From contig QANY01002785.1 in NCBI GenBank assembly GCA_003255025.1, positions 342,043 through 406,042 of the forward strand: 64,000 bases of DNA. The letters run 5' to 3'. Under the pieces are notes generated by a model that had not been told where the DNA came from, did no database searches, and was given only the letters and a program-made list of their open reading frames with translations. This DNA comes from Datisca glomerata. Taxonomy: Eukaryota > Streptophyta > Magnoliopsida > Cucurbitales > Datiscaceae. Positions 1 to 10,679 of this stretch are shown here, piece by piece. The position numbers and the translations under genes are program-made. Position 1 is the first letter of the stretch. Each line of letters begins with the position of its first letter.

Positions 1-789
1 TGAACTAAATCTTGAATATGAGGAAGTTTTAAGAGAGATAGGCGTGAAACTGGTAAAGGGTGGGAGGGAAGGAGTAGATCCAAGGGAGAGGCATAAAAAT
101 GGTAGAGGGTGGGAAGGAGGGAGCAGATCCAAGGGTGAGAGGTGTGAAAATGAGAAGGGGGGATGAAGGTCGACTGAAGTAATATGTGAAGTAGATTTAG
201 GGCTCGTTTGACAGTCATGATAGTACTATACTAAATTTCTCAGAATGTGCAGTACTGTACTGGATAATACTGTACTAAATTTGTCAGAGTATACAGTACT
301 GTACTGTACTGAATTAAATAATACTGTCAAGTGTTTGATACTATATTAAATAAAAAATTATATTATTTGTACAACATTTGACACATCATAGTACTGGATT
401 ATTGTAAAACTATTTGTCATAATTCGATTTACACAAGTTTGTTTAGAACTCATTAACATGTTATTTAACTTTTTCCTGAGTTTCATCATTGTCACTGGTG
501 TTCTGCTGTTTTTCCATTCATTCTGAGCTTCCACGACTTCTTTTACTCATCTCAAGACTCAGGATAAATATTTTTTCCTATAAATGTATCCCATTATCAT
601 ATCAATAAATATCCTTTATGGTTCTTGGATCATATCAGTATATTTTCTTCCTAATATTTTCCTAAAAATTTCACCAACTACAACTACATATTAAAACAAA
701 AATCGTGTCCGCTACTCATGCAGATGTGCTAATGATCACTGAGATATCAGCCAGAAAAAAGAGCTTCTAAACACAATAGCATAGCAGAA

Positions 790-1366
790 ATAGTAAAAAG
801 AACAAAGTGAAAACGAAGGGCTGGGGTTCACGGTAGGGGCCTTCGGTAGCGACCTTGTGAATCCCATAAAAATCCATTTGTAAGTCGCCCCCAACATTTG
901 AGATCAAAACCACTAGTGCTCTCCTCCATCGCTCTCCTCCATCCTCGAGCTTCCTTTGGAAATCATATTCGGCAATCCAACAGTTTTGGAATTTTCTCCT
1001 GAACTTCCACTTGGATGTTTTTTTTGAAAATTCACTCTTCCGCTTTATATTTTTCTTCACAACTCATAAATTTCTACAATTTCATCAACCTTATCCAATT
1101 CTCCAACAAACTCATGAAGCCTTTCTGATCTTCATGAACGCATTCAGCCTTCCTTTCACTTTTCCAAAGCACTGAACCCTCAAATTTTCCTCGAACTGCA
1201 ACTCATCAACAGCAATCGCTTCATCAAAACTCCTCGATTTAAACTCCTTCGAGTCATGGGATGCATTGCCAGGTAAGATCATGGAAACAAGATTAGCAGA
1301 AAAGAAAGAAAGGACGAGAGCCAAAGAGGTTGTGATGAGAATCTCCTGAACAAACTCCATAAACAT
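790..1366 (-). pseudogene. Captured acyl-CoA-binding protein (ACBP3-like) gene fragment
   Basis: Read on the minus strand, 1366-1112 encodes a hydrophobic N-terminal segment beginning MEFVQEILITTSLALVLSFF, then FDEAIAVDELQFEENLRVQ. A frameshift near 1110 continues as ERLHEFVGELDKVDEIVE. Further on (about 890-800) comes MDFYGIHKVATEGPYREPQP, which matches the acyl-CoA-binding domain core (MELFGLHKIATEG..) of the plant ACBP3 family. In that family the N-terminal signal/anchor is followed by an acidic linker and one ACB domain near the C-terminus. Here the linker is mostly missing, the reading frame shifts at least twice, stops interrupt it, and the C-terminal half of the ACB domain is absent. 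It lies wholly inside the TIR element, so it is a captured, non-functional copy. Confidence 0.75.
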
Positions 1367-1442
1367 TCAAAGAAGTTTACACATAGAAGAAGCAGGGAAG
1401 ACGATAACAAAGAATAAAGAAAGAGGCATCAGAGGCTAATTA

Positions 1443-1463
1443 ATGATGATGATGATGATGATG
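1443..1463. repeat. (ATG)n trinucleotide microsatellite
   Basis: Seven uninterrupted ATG/GAT units just upstream (minus strand) of the captured ACBP3-like start. It may derive from the 5' leader of the source gene. Confidence 0.9.
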
Positions 1464-1716
1464 ACGACAAAGACGCAGCAGATGAAACACTTGAGAGGGA
1501 AAGAAAAGAAAAAAAAAGAAGAAGAAGAGAACTAGAGGTTAGTCCAGTCTAGTCCCTCCAATTAGGAGGGGACTAAATAATACGATGAAGGTGGGACAAG
1601 ATAGTCCCACCGTACTATTTAATACGGTCATTATTTCACGCCAAACACTGAACAATATTAGAATAATACTCTCCATACTTTAGTACTGTCCAATGAGGGA
1701 TGAAAAACAGCCCTTA

Positions 1717-2039
1717 GGGTTTTAAAATTAATGCTTAGTTTGACTTTAAAAAATAAAACAAAAATCTTTTGATTCTGAAGGGTCAAACTCGTGTTCCCTA
1801 CTTACCTAAGTCTCACCTACTACCAGGAAGCTAAAGGTAATGTATTGTTTACTTTGGAGCATTATCTTTATATAGCTTTGGTGCGATTTGATTTTAAAAG
1901 GTTCTCAAGCTTAAGAACCACAAACCGAACCGATCCTTTGGTTTTTCATTTATATAAATCGATTTCAACCGCCCACACCTATGAAACCAACCGAACCGCA
2001 TCAGTTCGGTAGGTTTCTTTAGTTTTGTCGGTTTTGCTT
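1717..2039. other. No gene; AT-rich with AACCGAACC motifs
   Basis: No coding potential recognised. Two AACCGAACC stretches (around 1923 and 1985) and GGTTTTxxCGGTTTTG-like copies around 2000-2040 suggest an old transposon edge, but no boundary could be set. Confidence 0.5.
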
Positions 2040-2382
2040 ACACCTCTAATCCCAAGATTCATAGCTTGGACCTCTCTCTGTCATATTATATAACACTAAA
2101 ATTGTTACCATTATTAGCATCATTGACATTTTGATTCTAGTTCACATTTAAGACTACTATTTCTTCATTTTCTGACTTTTCTCTTACAGCAGCTAATCCT
2201 CTATGTTCTCTTCTTAATTGCCTCAAAATTTTTTAACATCTCGATCAAAATTGAATTCAAGTAATTGTTGTCTACGTATAAAAAGAAATACAAAATCCTA
2301 CAATAGAGTAGTAGTAGAATTTCAGTATAGTTTCTTAAGAATTAGATTTAAACTGATCTAAATAGCTAAGTTCTTCGCTCAA

Positions 2383-2400
2383 TCCCCGGCAATAGCCCCA
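2383..2400 (-). other. Primer binding site of the Athila-like fragment
   Basis: Minus strand TGGGGCTATTGCCGGGGA, three mismatches from the typical Athila-type primer site, which is complementary to a tRNA-Asp 3' end as remembered for this clade. It lies about 10 bp inside the presumed LTR edge. Confidence 0.6.
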
Positions 2401-3379
2401 AAAACTTCTTGTGTATGATATGAACACAAGCACACATGTCAAAAACAACTAATAAAGTGATAAGTGATCACATTCTCTACATGGATTGATAAAAAACATT
2501 TAGCTAATCAAACATGTTTTAAACCTAAGTTAAATTACTAGAAAGGAATGGAAATTGACGTTTAAGATAACCTAATATCAAGGCAAAGCAATATTAATTA
2601 GAGATGAGACAGAAATAGAGCAAGTATCATATGATTGAATAGGCAAGAATGATTAATTCCCCTTTTCATTAATAACCTTGACTTAAATCTGCTTCAGTTG
2701 TTCTAGCTTTACTAATAGCACTAACCCCACCTCATTTATATACAAATGATTTCCAACTTTGCAGCTTCAATCTTAATTAAACCTTACTTATTCCTATGCC
2801 AGAGTGAAACTAAGATTTTTGATTTATGCCTCTAGTTGTTAGGTTTACAAGGTGAGTGATATATTCCTATAGTACCCACTAAATACTTTGATTACAAAAG
2901 AATTATGAAATCTTGTATTATCCAAGTTAGATCTATTGATTTGAACCTTTCCAGAATCCAAATCAATGTGTTTCTCATGAAATGAGGGCCAATCAATTAA
3001 TGAGATTAAGCAACAACCATTTGAATAAAATGTCATTAGCAAGCTTGCAATTCAAACTTCAATATTCAAGATTAAAAACTCTAAGGTTCATTAACTATTT
3101 TAGCTTACAGGGTTCAACTCGTAATGAGCTTAAGAACATATTCAAACATTGATACAGCCGTTAAAATATAGTGATACTAAGCTTAAAAGAAGAAGGTAAT
3201 TTTATATTAAAGAAGGACAAAGGAGGAAAATAGTAAAGAAGAAAGGAATATCATTTTTCTCTTCCTCTTCCTTAGTGCCCTCTATTTCCTTTACTGTCAT
3301 ATTCTTCTTTCTTCTCTAAAACTTTGTCTCCCTTTCTCTAAGAAAAAGTGTCAGTTCCCTTCCAAAATGAATGTACTTT

Positions 3380-3389
3380 CTATATATAG
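3380..3389 (-). promoter_or_regulatory. TATA box in the Athila-like LTR
   Basis: Minus strand CTATATATAG preceded by GGGCT, about 980 bp upstream of the primer site, the expected place for the U3 promoter of this LTR. Activity is unknown. Confidence 0.5.
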
Positions 3390-4280
3390 AGCCCAAAGCT
3401 AGGACACTAACCATAAAGAAAGACACTTGTCACGAAGCAACAAAGGTTAGGGACCACTTAATGGAATACGACGCCAGCTGGCTAACGGTTTCTTGAGCGC
3501 CCCAGCTTCTTTGCTCACTTTTAGGTGCCATCTAGACTAAATGATAAACACTCCCCGCCATGCATCTGCTGGTCATCGCAGCGCGTGCGCGGCGGAAGCG
3601 TGGAGGCGTGTGGTATTTTAAAAAATTAAACTTTTAATAAAAAAATGAATCTTTTAATAAAACAAAACTTGCGCAACGCCACGATAACCAAATAAAAACT
3701 TTTATTGAAAACTCTTTTTCAATCAGTTAGAATCCATTATATATTTATAAGTTAAATGTACAACATACAAGGTTAGGAATCATATACCTCGTGTAGTCTA
3801 TATCAAGGTCCTTGCAAAAGATCTCGAGATATACTGAGAAGAACTTTAGTGAGACGATTCTCTAAAAGAACATGATGATTATTTTTTTAAAGATTTGATT
3901 AACGTTTAATCACAGAAGAAAATCTCTCTGACATCAATCGTGTTCTCAATTCAACTCTTGATTGACAAACTGATTATCTAATCAACTGATTCTCTCCTCT
4001 TCGTTCCACAACTGAGGCCATTAGAATAATATCTATATATATTCTAGATAATGGCCTATGAGATTCTTAGAGATAAACTGAAATAAAATATTCAATTATA
4101 AAATTATCAATTGTACTGAGACCCACTGCAATTGTGCACAATTGCAGTGCCGCATGATACTGATTTCACAAATAACATATTTAGTTGATTTAAATTATTA
4201 TATAATAATAATTTAATTATCTAATTTCATAAAATTAGTTATTTCATTTCACTTATCGATAGTTACAAAAACCGATAATT

Positions 4281-4303
4281 ATATATATATATATATATAT
4301 ATA
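4281..4303. repeat. (AT)n microsatellite with an unresolved base beside it
   Basis: About eleven AT units, followed by the only N seen, at 4304. This points to an assembly or basecalling problem at the microsatellite. Confidence 0.9.
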
Positions 4304-4761
4304 NTTGAAATATTCACGCCCTAGACAGCGTTGTACAGAGGTAACTTGGGAACCATAGACCTATAATCCTAAGCTCCAATAAACTATATTATTAATTAAA
4401 TTATTTAATAAAATAATCTTATTTATTAATTCCATTATTACTCCACTATAAGTATAGAATTGCACTCTTAGAGATTATAAAATGTATTTATAGAGTATTC
4501 TCATGTATTCCACTACCATAATCATTTCATGTAGTTATGTCCTCTAATAATTGGTTCATAAATTGGAACTGGTCAAACTTATCATTTTACCCTTCTAATT
4601 ACCTCTTGACCTTTAAGTACCATTAATCTACTAGTGAATGACTAATTTATAATCTTATTATAAATTTAAGCTCAATAATCATTCAGTTCCAGAATTAACA
4701 CTTAAGAGAACCAATATATGATCCGTTAGGAAAACTCAGATTCTAAATCTTGTAATATCAT

Positions 4762-5058
4762 GTCCCCAGCTATCCACATCACTAAATCACAAAAAAAAAG
4801 TCACTAACCTGATTAAGAAACATACATTAACGAGTGAATCAAAAGATCTAGTAGACATGCATAGGAGTTCATGACTATGTAGGATTCTGACTTATCTACA
4901 TATGATCATCGAGTCCCCAGCCATCCCTAAATCACCAAAATAAAAGTCACTAGCATGATTAACAAACAGACTTTAACAAGTGAATCAAAAGATCCAGTAG
5001 ACACGCAAAGGATTTCATGACTACTCAAGATTCAGACTGTTCTACATATGCTCATCGA
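4762..5058. repeat. Tandem duplication (~150 bp x 2) inside the Copia-1 3' LTR
   Basis: Two adjacent copies begin TCCCCAGC at 4762 and 4914. Each contains AAAAGTCACTA, GTGAATCAAAAGATC and AGTAGACA, and ends CTACATATG-TCATCGA. The copies differ at many sites, so the duplication is not recent. The 5' LTR has only a single trace (CTACATATGATTATCGA near 11270). Confidence 0.85.
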
Positions 5059-5394
5059 ATTGATGTGTATTAGATCTTTATGATAAACGCACGTTAATAA
5101 GGATATTAATTCACACCGGTCATGTCATATATAATCTTATTATATAAAGTATTTTCACTAAGATGTCTATCCATATCAATGATCTGGATCTAGATCACAG
5201 GCATTCATTATCTCGATCTTAATCCTCTCGTACTAATGCAAGATCATAATCTCATTAATGAATATAGAATTTTCATATATTTATATAAATTATTCAACAA
5301 TAATTTAAAAGAACAATTATAAGAAAAATGTACTCCTCTTTAAATTTTATATCAAAATGTCAATACACATGCTTTAAGTGCATAACCCCCAACA

Positions 5395-5412
5395 ATCTCC
5401 CACTTGCCCTAA
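5395..5412 (-). other. Copia-1 polypurine tract
   Basis: Minus strand TAGGGCAAGTGGGAGAT immediately precedes the 3' LTR start TGTTGGGGG. GTGGGAGAT is the common copia tract in plants. Confidence 0.8.
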
Positions 5413-6910
5413 GAAAATGTTGTATCTATCTTAATCTCATGCTACGCATGTGACTCTCAAATGACTTCATATGAAGTGTCTTTGTAAAAGGATCAGCCAG
5501 GTTCTGTTCCGATGCTATCTTCATAACAGTCACATCTCATCGATGCACGATCTCTCTTACAAGATGATATTTCCTCTCTATGTGCTTGCCCCTTTTGTGA
5601 CTCCTTGGTTACTTGGAATTTGCTACATCCCCACTGTTATCACGCTACAGGATCACTGACTTTTCCATATCTGGAACTACTTCCATATCAGAATAGAACT
5701 TTCAGAGCCATACCGCCTCTTTCACAGCTTCACAAGCCGTTATATTCGGGTTTCATAGTGGAATCAACAATGCTGGATTATTTAATACTTCTCCAGACTA
5801 CAACTCCTCCACCTAGGATGTATATTGATCTATATGTCAACTTTTGACTGTCTCTGTCTGATTGAACTTGAGACTCAGTATATTCAGTATGGTTCAGGTC
5901 TCACCTGAATAAACAAGCATATAGTTTCTCATTCTCCAAAATACTTGAGAATGTGCTTTACTGTAATCCAGTGTTCCAAATCTAGATTCGACTGATAATG
6001 ACTGATAATTCCCATTACATAACAGATGTCTGGTCTTGTATACAACATGACATACATGAGACTTTATAATCTCATCAAAGCTAAGATTCCAAGATCTAGA
6101 TGTTTGCTTTAATCCATTAATAGATTTAAGCAACTTGCATACGTTCTGATCAAGCTCTTTTGTACGAACCCTTTTGGTTGCATCATATAAATGTTTTCTT
6201 CAAGAGAGTTATTCATAAAAGCTATCTTGACATCTATTTTTCATATCTCATAGTTAAAACTAGCTGTCCTTCATGACTTGCAAACGGGAGAAGGCAACTA
6301 GGTGACCAAGTATAGGGGGTAGTCTCCATGCTGCCCCTCCAAAGATTAAGTATGAACAGAAGGGAATAATCAAGTCAGAAGTGTAGTAGGAGGATGATTG
6401 AATACCTTTCATCATGATGTCCCACATATTTATAATGTGAGCTTGTTTGATTGGTGCTTTGGGACTATTGTACGATGTCTCCAATCCTTCAATAGTATTC
6501 TTTCCCTTTCTGCTCCTCCAATGAGGTATAACTTTGGAGTTCTTCCAGTTTCTCACCTCAGCTCATTGGTTCATGAAGGGTATGAACTGATAAGGGTTGA
6601 CGTCATTGATCAGTCCAGGTCACTATCATACTAAGGTGTAGTGGGTTGGCCCTCCCTTTCTGTATAGTCCTTGGCTATTAACTGTGCCTTCAAAGTCTCT
6701 ACTTTCCCATTTACACCTCTTTTCTTCTTGAAAATCCATTTACATCCAATGGGCCTTACATCTTCAAGTGGATCTGGAATTAGAATACATAGATTCCATT
6801 TTCTGGTTCATGGCATCTTTCCATTTCTCCTTTTAAGGACCATCCATTGCTTCTTCATAAGATAATGGATCATATTTATTAGTGTCTGACACTAGGACAT
6901 GTGCCTCTAG
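5400..6910 (-). pseudogene. Copia-1 reverse transcriptase / RNase H remnant
   Basis: Minus strand, in order: AMNQKMESMYS and VRPIGCKWIFKKKRGVNGKV (about 6820-6720), KAQLIAKDYT (near 6680), DVKIAFMNNSLEENIYMMQP (6235-6180), KSINGLKQTSRSWNLSFDEI (6130-6070), TRPDICYVMGIISHYQS, and the C-terminal EQNLADPFTKTLHMKSFESH (5505-5445). These are the copia RT and RNase H landmarks. Several frameshifts and stops occur, and the stretch 6262-6670 is foreign. The copia YVDD catalytic segment was not found, so it is dead. Confidence 0.82.
6260..6556 (-). other. Open 98-codon frame inside an insertion in the Copia-1 RT
   Basis: The stretch of about 400 bp at 6262-6670 has no copia homology I can see and sits between RT segments that are normally almost adjacent. 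It contains a 98-codon stop-free minus-strand frame with an aromatic/proline-rich C-terminal half (SDLIIPFCSYLIFGGAAWRL at about residues 61-80). I do not recognise it. It may be filler DNA from a repair event or a host-gene piece. Coding function is unproven. Confidence 0.35.
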
Positions 6911-6978
6911 TTCGTAGCGAACTGGTTGTCTCACAACCCTCCAACTGCCACGTTGCATCGGGGTTTCCTTTGCAGGAA

Positions 6979-8001
6979 CTATGTTTCTTTGGTTTGTCGT
7001 TTATCAATAGAAATTGAAGGTAGTCTAATCTCATCAATCGCTAATTCCTCAAGAACTACTTTTCTATGAGGTTTGTAGTTTTGCATATATTCATGCTCAA
7101 GAAAGGTTGCATTTGTCGACACAAACTCCTTTTGATCATTGTGACTATAAAAGTACACACCTCTAGTCTCTAGAGGATAACCAACAAATATACATACCTC
7201 ATACCTTGGGTCTAAGAACGTGAGCTGGACACCTCCATATACGGAAATGACGTCAACATAGAAAGCACTACATTCAAAATGTAAGCGCCGTGTGTAGTGC
7301 ATATCCCCAAAATGTAAGGACAATGATGAGTAGCTTAACATCGACCTTATCATATCCAATAAGGTTTGATTTCTCCTCTCTGCAACACCCTTTTGCTGTG
7401 GTGTTTCAGATGCGATGAATTGGGATAGAATTCCACACTCCAACAAATAATCATTGAATTCTAAAATCCAAGTATTCACCACCTCGATCGGATCAAAGAG
7501 TTTTCAATGATTTACCTAATGTGTTATCATCATGAGAAAGTCTTTGTCGTTTGTTATTTTTAGGTTTTGCTACATTAGATAATTCATAATTATTTAACGC
7601 GCGTTCAGTCGGTTTAAGCATATACAATCTGTTTATAATTTTAGCATGACAAATATCGAATCCATTCTTAAAAATAATAAACTCTTTACTAATGAACGAA
7701 ACTTTGAATAACTGTTCTTGCAAAAATGAAAGAGAAATCAAATTCCTTGAAAAACTAGGATTATAATAAACATCGTTCAAAACTAAGTAATTATATTCAA
7801 AAAGTAAACGGATTTTCCTTAATGCTTTAACTGACACGAGCGCACAACTGCCAACTCTCAAAATGACCTCGCCATCAGCCAGCTCCCTTGACAAATTAAG
7901 CATCTGCAAAGAAGAACATACAAGGTTAGTGACTGCTGAATCAAGTATCCTGGATGACAAATCATATTCCACTAAACAAGCTTCCAGTACAAGTAAATCA
8001 T
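6979..8001 (-). pseudogene. Copia-1 protease-integrase remnant with internal deletion
   Basis: Minus strand 7972-7493 encodes the protease region. The expected DSGATNHVC active-site motif reads DSAVTNLVC, so the glycine is lost. It continues with VLNDVYYNPSFSRNLISLSF and SHDDNT. The reading then jumps straight to LGKSLKTL-stop-SDRGGEY, the middle of the integrase core. The GAG-pre-integrase zinc domain and first catalytic Asp are therefore deleted. A frameshift follows, then 7482-6979 gives ETPQQKGVAERRNQTLLDMI (third catalytic residue Glu) and the C-terminal FVGYPLETRGVYFYSHNDQK motif. Confidence 0.85.
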
Positions 8002-8037
8002 ATTTACCTTTCTTTTTCAGCTGAGAGAATACTTGTT

Positions 8038-8079
8038 ACAGTTTCTATTCCAATGACATTCAACCCCACAGTTGAAACA
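8038..8079 (-). other. Copia-1 gag zinc knuckle (CX2CX4HX4C)
   Basis: Minus strand encodes CFNCGVECHWNRNC, a complete CCHC knuckle typical of copia gag nucleocapsid. It lies just after the stop that ends the lysine-rich gag frame. Confidence 0.85.
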
Positions 8080-8082
8080 CTT

Positions 8083-8841
8083 TCATTTGGGCTTGTTATC
8101 TTTCTTATTCTTCTTGGCTTTTAGCGATGTCTTGGCTTTCTTTACTCTTTTATTCTTACTCTTGTCCTTACCATTATTCTTCTTCATTTTCGTACTCTTA
8201 ACAATATTGGACGAAGGCTTTTGCTCGACAATATCTGTCTCGCCCTCTTTGGTCATTCTAAGGTTGAGTGACTCAAAAGTCTGCAATTCATTCAAAACTT
8301 GGGTCATGTTGAATTGTAACTTATTCATAACATTGTTGGTCGTGAACGTAGAAAAAACTGGTGTGAGCAACTCTACTATGATGCTAATTTGAGTCCGTTC
8401 ATCAATGGTCACCCCATGTACTTCTGCCTTATGCATTATGTTGATCATGTTCAAAACATGTTCTCGAACAGAAATACCCTTCCTCATCTTGCTTGTCATA
8501 TAGCTCCTAGTGGCCTTATGATGACTTTGATCAGACTGCTACCCAAACATTTCCTGTAAATATTCCATAATCTCATAGGCAGTCTCCATGCTTTCATGTT
8601 TGGTTCTCTAAACATCCTTCATGCTCACAAGTATGTAACACTTCGCCTTGTTGTTTGATATGATCCAAGCATCATATTTATCCCTAACATTCTTAGGGGC
8701 GTTAGTAGCGGGCTCCTCAGGACATTCCTCAGTAAGAACAAACTTATTGTTCAGCATTAAGTACATATTTGATTTTCAACGTACGAAATTATCACCATTC
8801 AATAACGCAAGAGCGAGTAAAGCAATAACAAAGTTGCTCAT
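8083..8841 (-). pseudogene. Copia-1 gag remnant
   Basis: Minus strand from the ATG at 8841. It reads MSNFVIALLALALLNGDNFV, then the gag pattern WIISNNKAKCYILVSM, then METAYEIMEYLQEMFG and SKMRKGISVREHVLNMINIM, ending in a lysine-rich tail. These match the copia UBN2-type gag family. In-frame stops replace expected residues at about 8780, 8610 and 8535, and a stop precedes the zinc knuckle. The frame is otherwise preserved for about 250 codons, unusually good for this element. Confidence 0.85.
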
Positions 8842-10653
8842 AGTAAACATAATATTGATAACTGAAATTTAAAACATACATAATTCAATATAATTGGTAA
8901 ATATCTAGAATTCGAAAAGTAAACGTGATGCATGAATGTCATCATAATAAACACATAAATTTAGCATTTACTAATCACGATAAAACAAACCAATAAGTTA
9001 TCACTTGTTCGGTAAAGTCACAATTATCCACATGAAAGCTTAATTGTGAGTTTGTGAGTGTAACTCATCATTTCAGTTTTCATGACTTCATTTAGAATAT
9101 GCCGTCTTAGGGTCGGTCAAAACTAAACTACACCACTTCCTCCTATCTTCTTAAGAAGTCTAACCTTGGTATCGGTATAGCTTGAAACCTTACTTAGGGG
9201 ATGAAAACAAAGCCATCACAAGACCCTCAATGCACCTCACAGTGTTGTACTAATGATTGAGATCATAGGTTATATTGACATGTCAACCTTCTCTCACTCA
9301 CTATTTTCGGATAATGTGTTTCTATTTTAACTAATCAATTAATTCCAAATTAGTTACTAGTTAAAATAATCATTGATCTAAATTCATTTAACTTTCTGAA
9401 GCGCCTAAGTCATAATTAGGTAAACTTAGATTAACTAATGAATTATATTCATCAAACTTTATAAAACTCTTTTACTAAAGTCGCTTATCCTAAAGGTTAC
9501 TATAACATTTAGTGTGGTGTGATTATCAAGTTTTAACTAGTTAAAACCTAATAGTTTATATGCAATTGCTTTCAAAAAGTAATACATATAAACATATTAG
9601 GACAATCCTAATAAATCAAGTTTCTATATATGAGATACATGATTAAATAGAACTGTGTGAGATTTTTATGTATGGCATGTGATCGACTAATGCATGGACA
9701 TTATCAAACATAACAATTAAATAATTATTTAACAATTAAATAAAATAATAATGGATCGAGTGGCTAGGGTATTTCTAAATTACAACCATTAAAATAAAAA
9801 AATAAAATTACAAAGCGGACTTCAAGAATACATATTCCCCAAAATCTTCAAGCTTTGAACAAAACCCTTTTTAATTTGGAAAACTATTTTTCTTAATGAA
9901 AACAATTTCTATAATTATCCTTTTTAATATAGTAGACTTTGATTTGGTCAAATAAACATTTTATTTGATTTGGTCAAACTTGGATCAAACTCAATCAACT
10001 TACTAATTTTTAATTTTCATAAAATAAAAAATTAATAATTAATTTTAAAATTACATTGATTTTAAAATTTAAATGGATAATTAAAAGAGTTTAGGTTTTA
10101 ATAAAACACTTAGCTGATAGATGTTGTTGCATGGTTTGTTGGAAACTTTCCTAAAACGTGACAACAGTTGTCACCGATGATAGGACTCTCCGATCGCAGC
10201 CCATCACCACCGCTACCCGTCGCACTATCGGCAGCTGCCTCCCGCGCTGGACAGTCACTATTCACCCCCAGTACAGTACCGCCGACACTGTTCACCTCCG
10301 CCACAAATAGTTAATTTTTTGCTTGAACAGTGTTTTAAGGATAAATAGTATTTTCGTGGATGAATAGTATTTTCATGGATGAACAGTGTTTCGCGTGGAC
10401 AGTAAATTTATGTCGTTCGTCTCGTGCATTCTTCGTCTTCTCGTGAATAAAATAACAAAAATTCCTACGCATCAATTCGGCTTACACAAGATCTAGGAAA
10501 AACTAAAACAAAGTTTAACTCAATAATCACCATATAATTAACGATCCATTTTTCCATACATTAAAAAACCAGAACCATCTATCATTATACATATTTAATA
10601 TTATATGAATATTGCAAAAAAATTCACACAACATTTAACATATAAATATATAA
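8842..10653 (-). other. Copia-1 untranslated leader; no gene
   Basis: AT-rich sequence between primer site and gag with no convincing coding frame. It holds a short repeat cluster at 10321-10395 in which GGATAAATAGTATTTT, GGATGAATAGTATTTT and GGATGAACAGTGTTT repeat about every 25 bp. Confidence 0.6.
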
Positions 10654-10670
10654 AGACCGTTCTGATACCA
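10654..10670 (-). other. Copia-1 primer binding site (tRNA-iMet type)
   Basis: Minus strand TGGTATCAGAACGGTC, matching the TGGTATCAGAGC sequence complementary to plant initiator tRNA-Met. It lies 9 bp inside the 5' LTR. Confidence 0.9.
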
Positions 10671-10679
10671 CTTGCTAGT

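Larger units (their letters stand above)
200..1713 (-). mobile_element. Non-autonomous PIF/Harbinger-like TIR element carrying an ACBP3-like gene fragment
   Basis: The element starts GGGCTCGTTTGACA and ends in the imperfect inverse (minus strand reads GGGCTGTTTTTCA). It is flanked by a 3-bp direct repeat TTA at 197-199 and 1714-1716. A TTA/TAA target duplication with GGGC.. TIRs is the known hallmark of PIF/Harbinger elements. Both subterminal regions are rich in short palindromic AGTACTGTACT motifs (about 225-310 and 1665-1690). No transposase is visible; the interior is filled by host-gene-derived sequence on the minus strand. The TIRs match only roughly, so the superfamily is an inference; the boundaries rest on the TTA duplication. 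Confidence 0.7.
2040..3566 (-). mobile_element. Athila-like Ty3/gypsy fragment: gag start, leader, primer site and LTR
   Basis: Minus strand. An LTR-like region runs from about 3566 to 2410 and is followed by a primer binding site at 2400-2383 (TGGGGCTATTGCCGGGGA, close to the usual TGGCGCCGTTGCCGGGGA of plant Athila/Tat elements). About 130 bp downstream the leader and gag start resemble the same part of the element at 63600-63900: both have AGACAACAA then the peptide pattern LRQLRRE (here around 2215-2240). Only the first part of gag is present and it carries stops. The LTR is cut at 3566 by Copia-1; 11701 onward may be its continuation. Confidence 0.65.
3567..5394 (-). repeat. Copia-1 3' LTR (long form)
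   Basis: Matches the 5' LTR in blocks: the GCGTGCGCGGCGG edge, the TTATTGAAAACT block near 3700, the CTATATATATTCTAGATAA block near 4035, and the shared end GCATAACCCCCAACA. It is about 1.83 kb against 1.02 kb for its partner. The extra length is mostly 4170-5058, which contains an (AT)n tract, an N, and a 150-bp tandem duplication. Confidence 0.85.

Noticed and set aside
8072..8392. 106-codon hydrophobic plus-strand frame
   Set aside because: Antisense of the lysine-rich Copia-1 gag tail, which always looks Phe/Leu-rich on the other strand.
10110..10304. 64-codon minus-strand frame in the Copia-1 leader
   Set aside because: GC-richer than its surroundings but with no recognised domain; more likely structured leader RNA than protein.
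10663..10670. tRNA gene near the TGGTATCAGA motif
   Set aside because: Only the primer-site sequence is present; there is no cloverleaf around this or the sites at 22413, 38262 and 39880.
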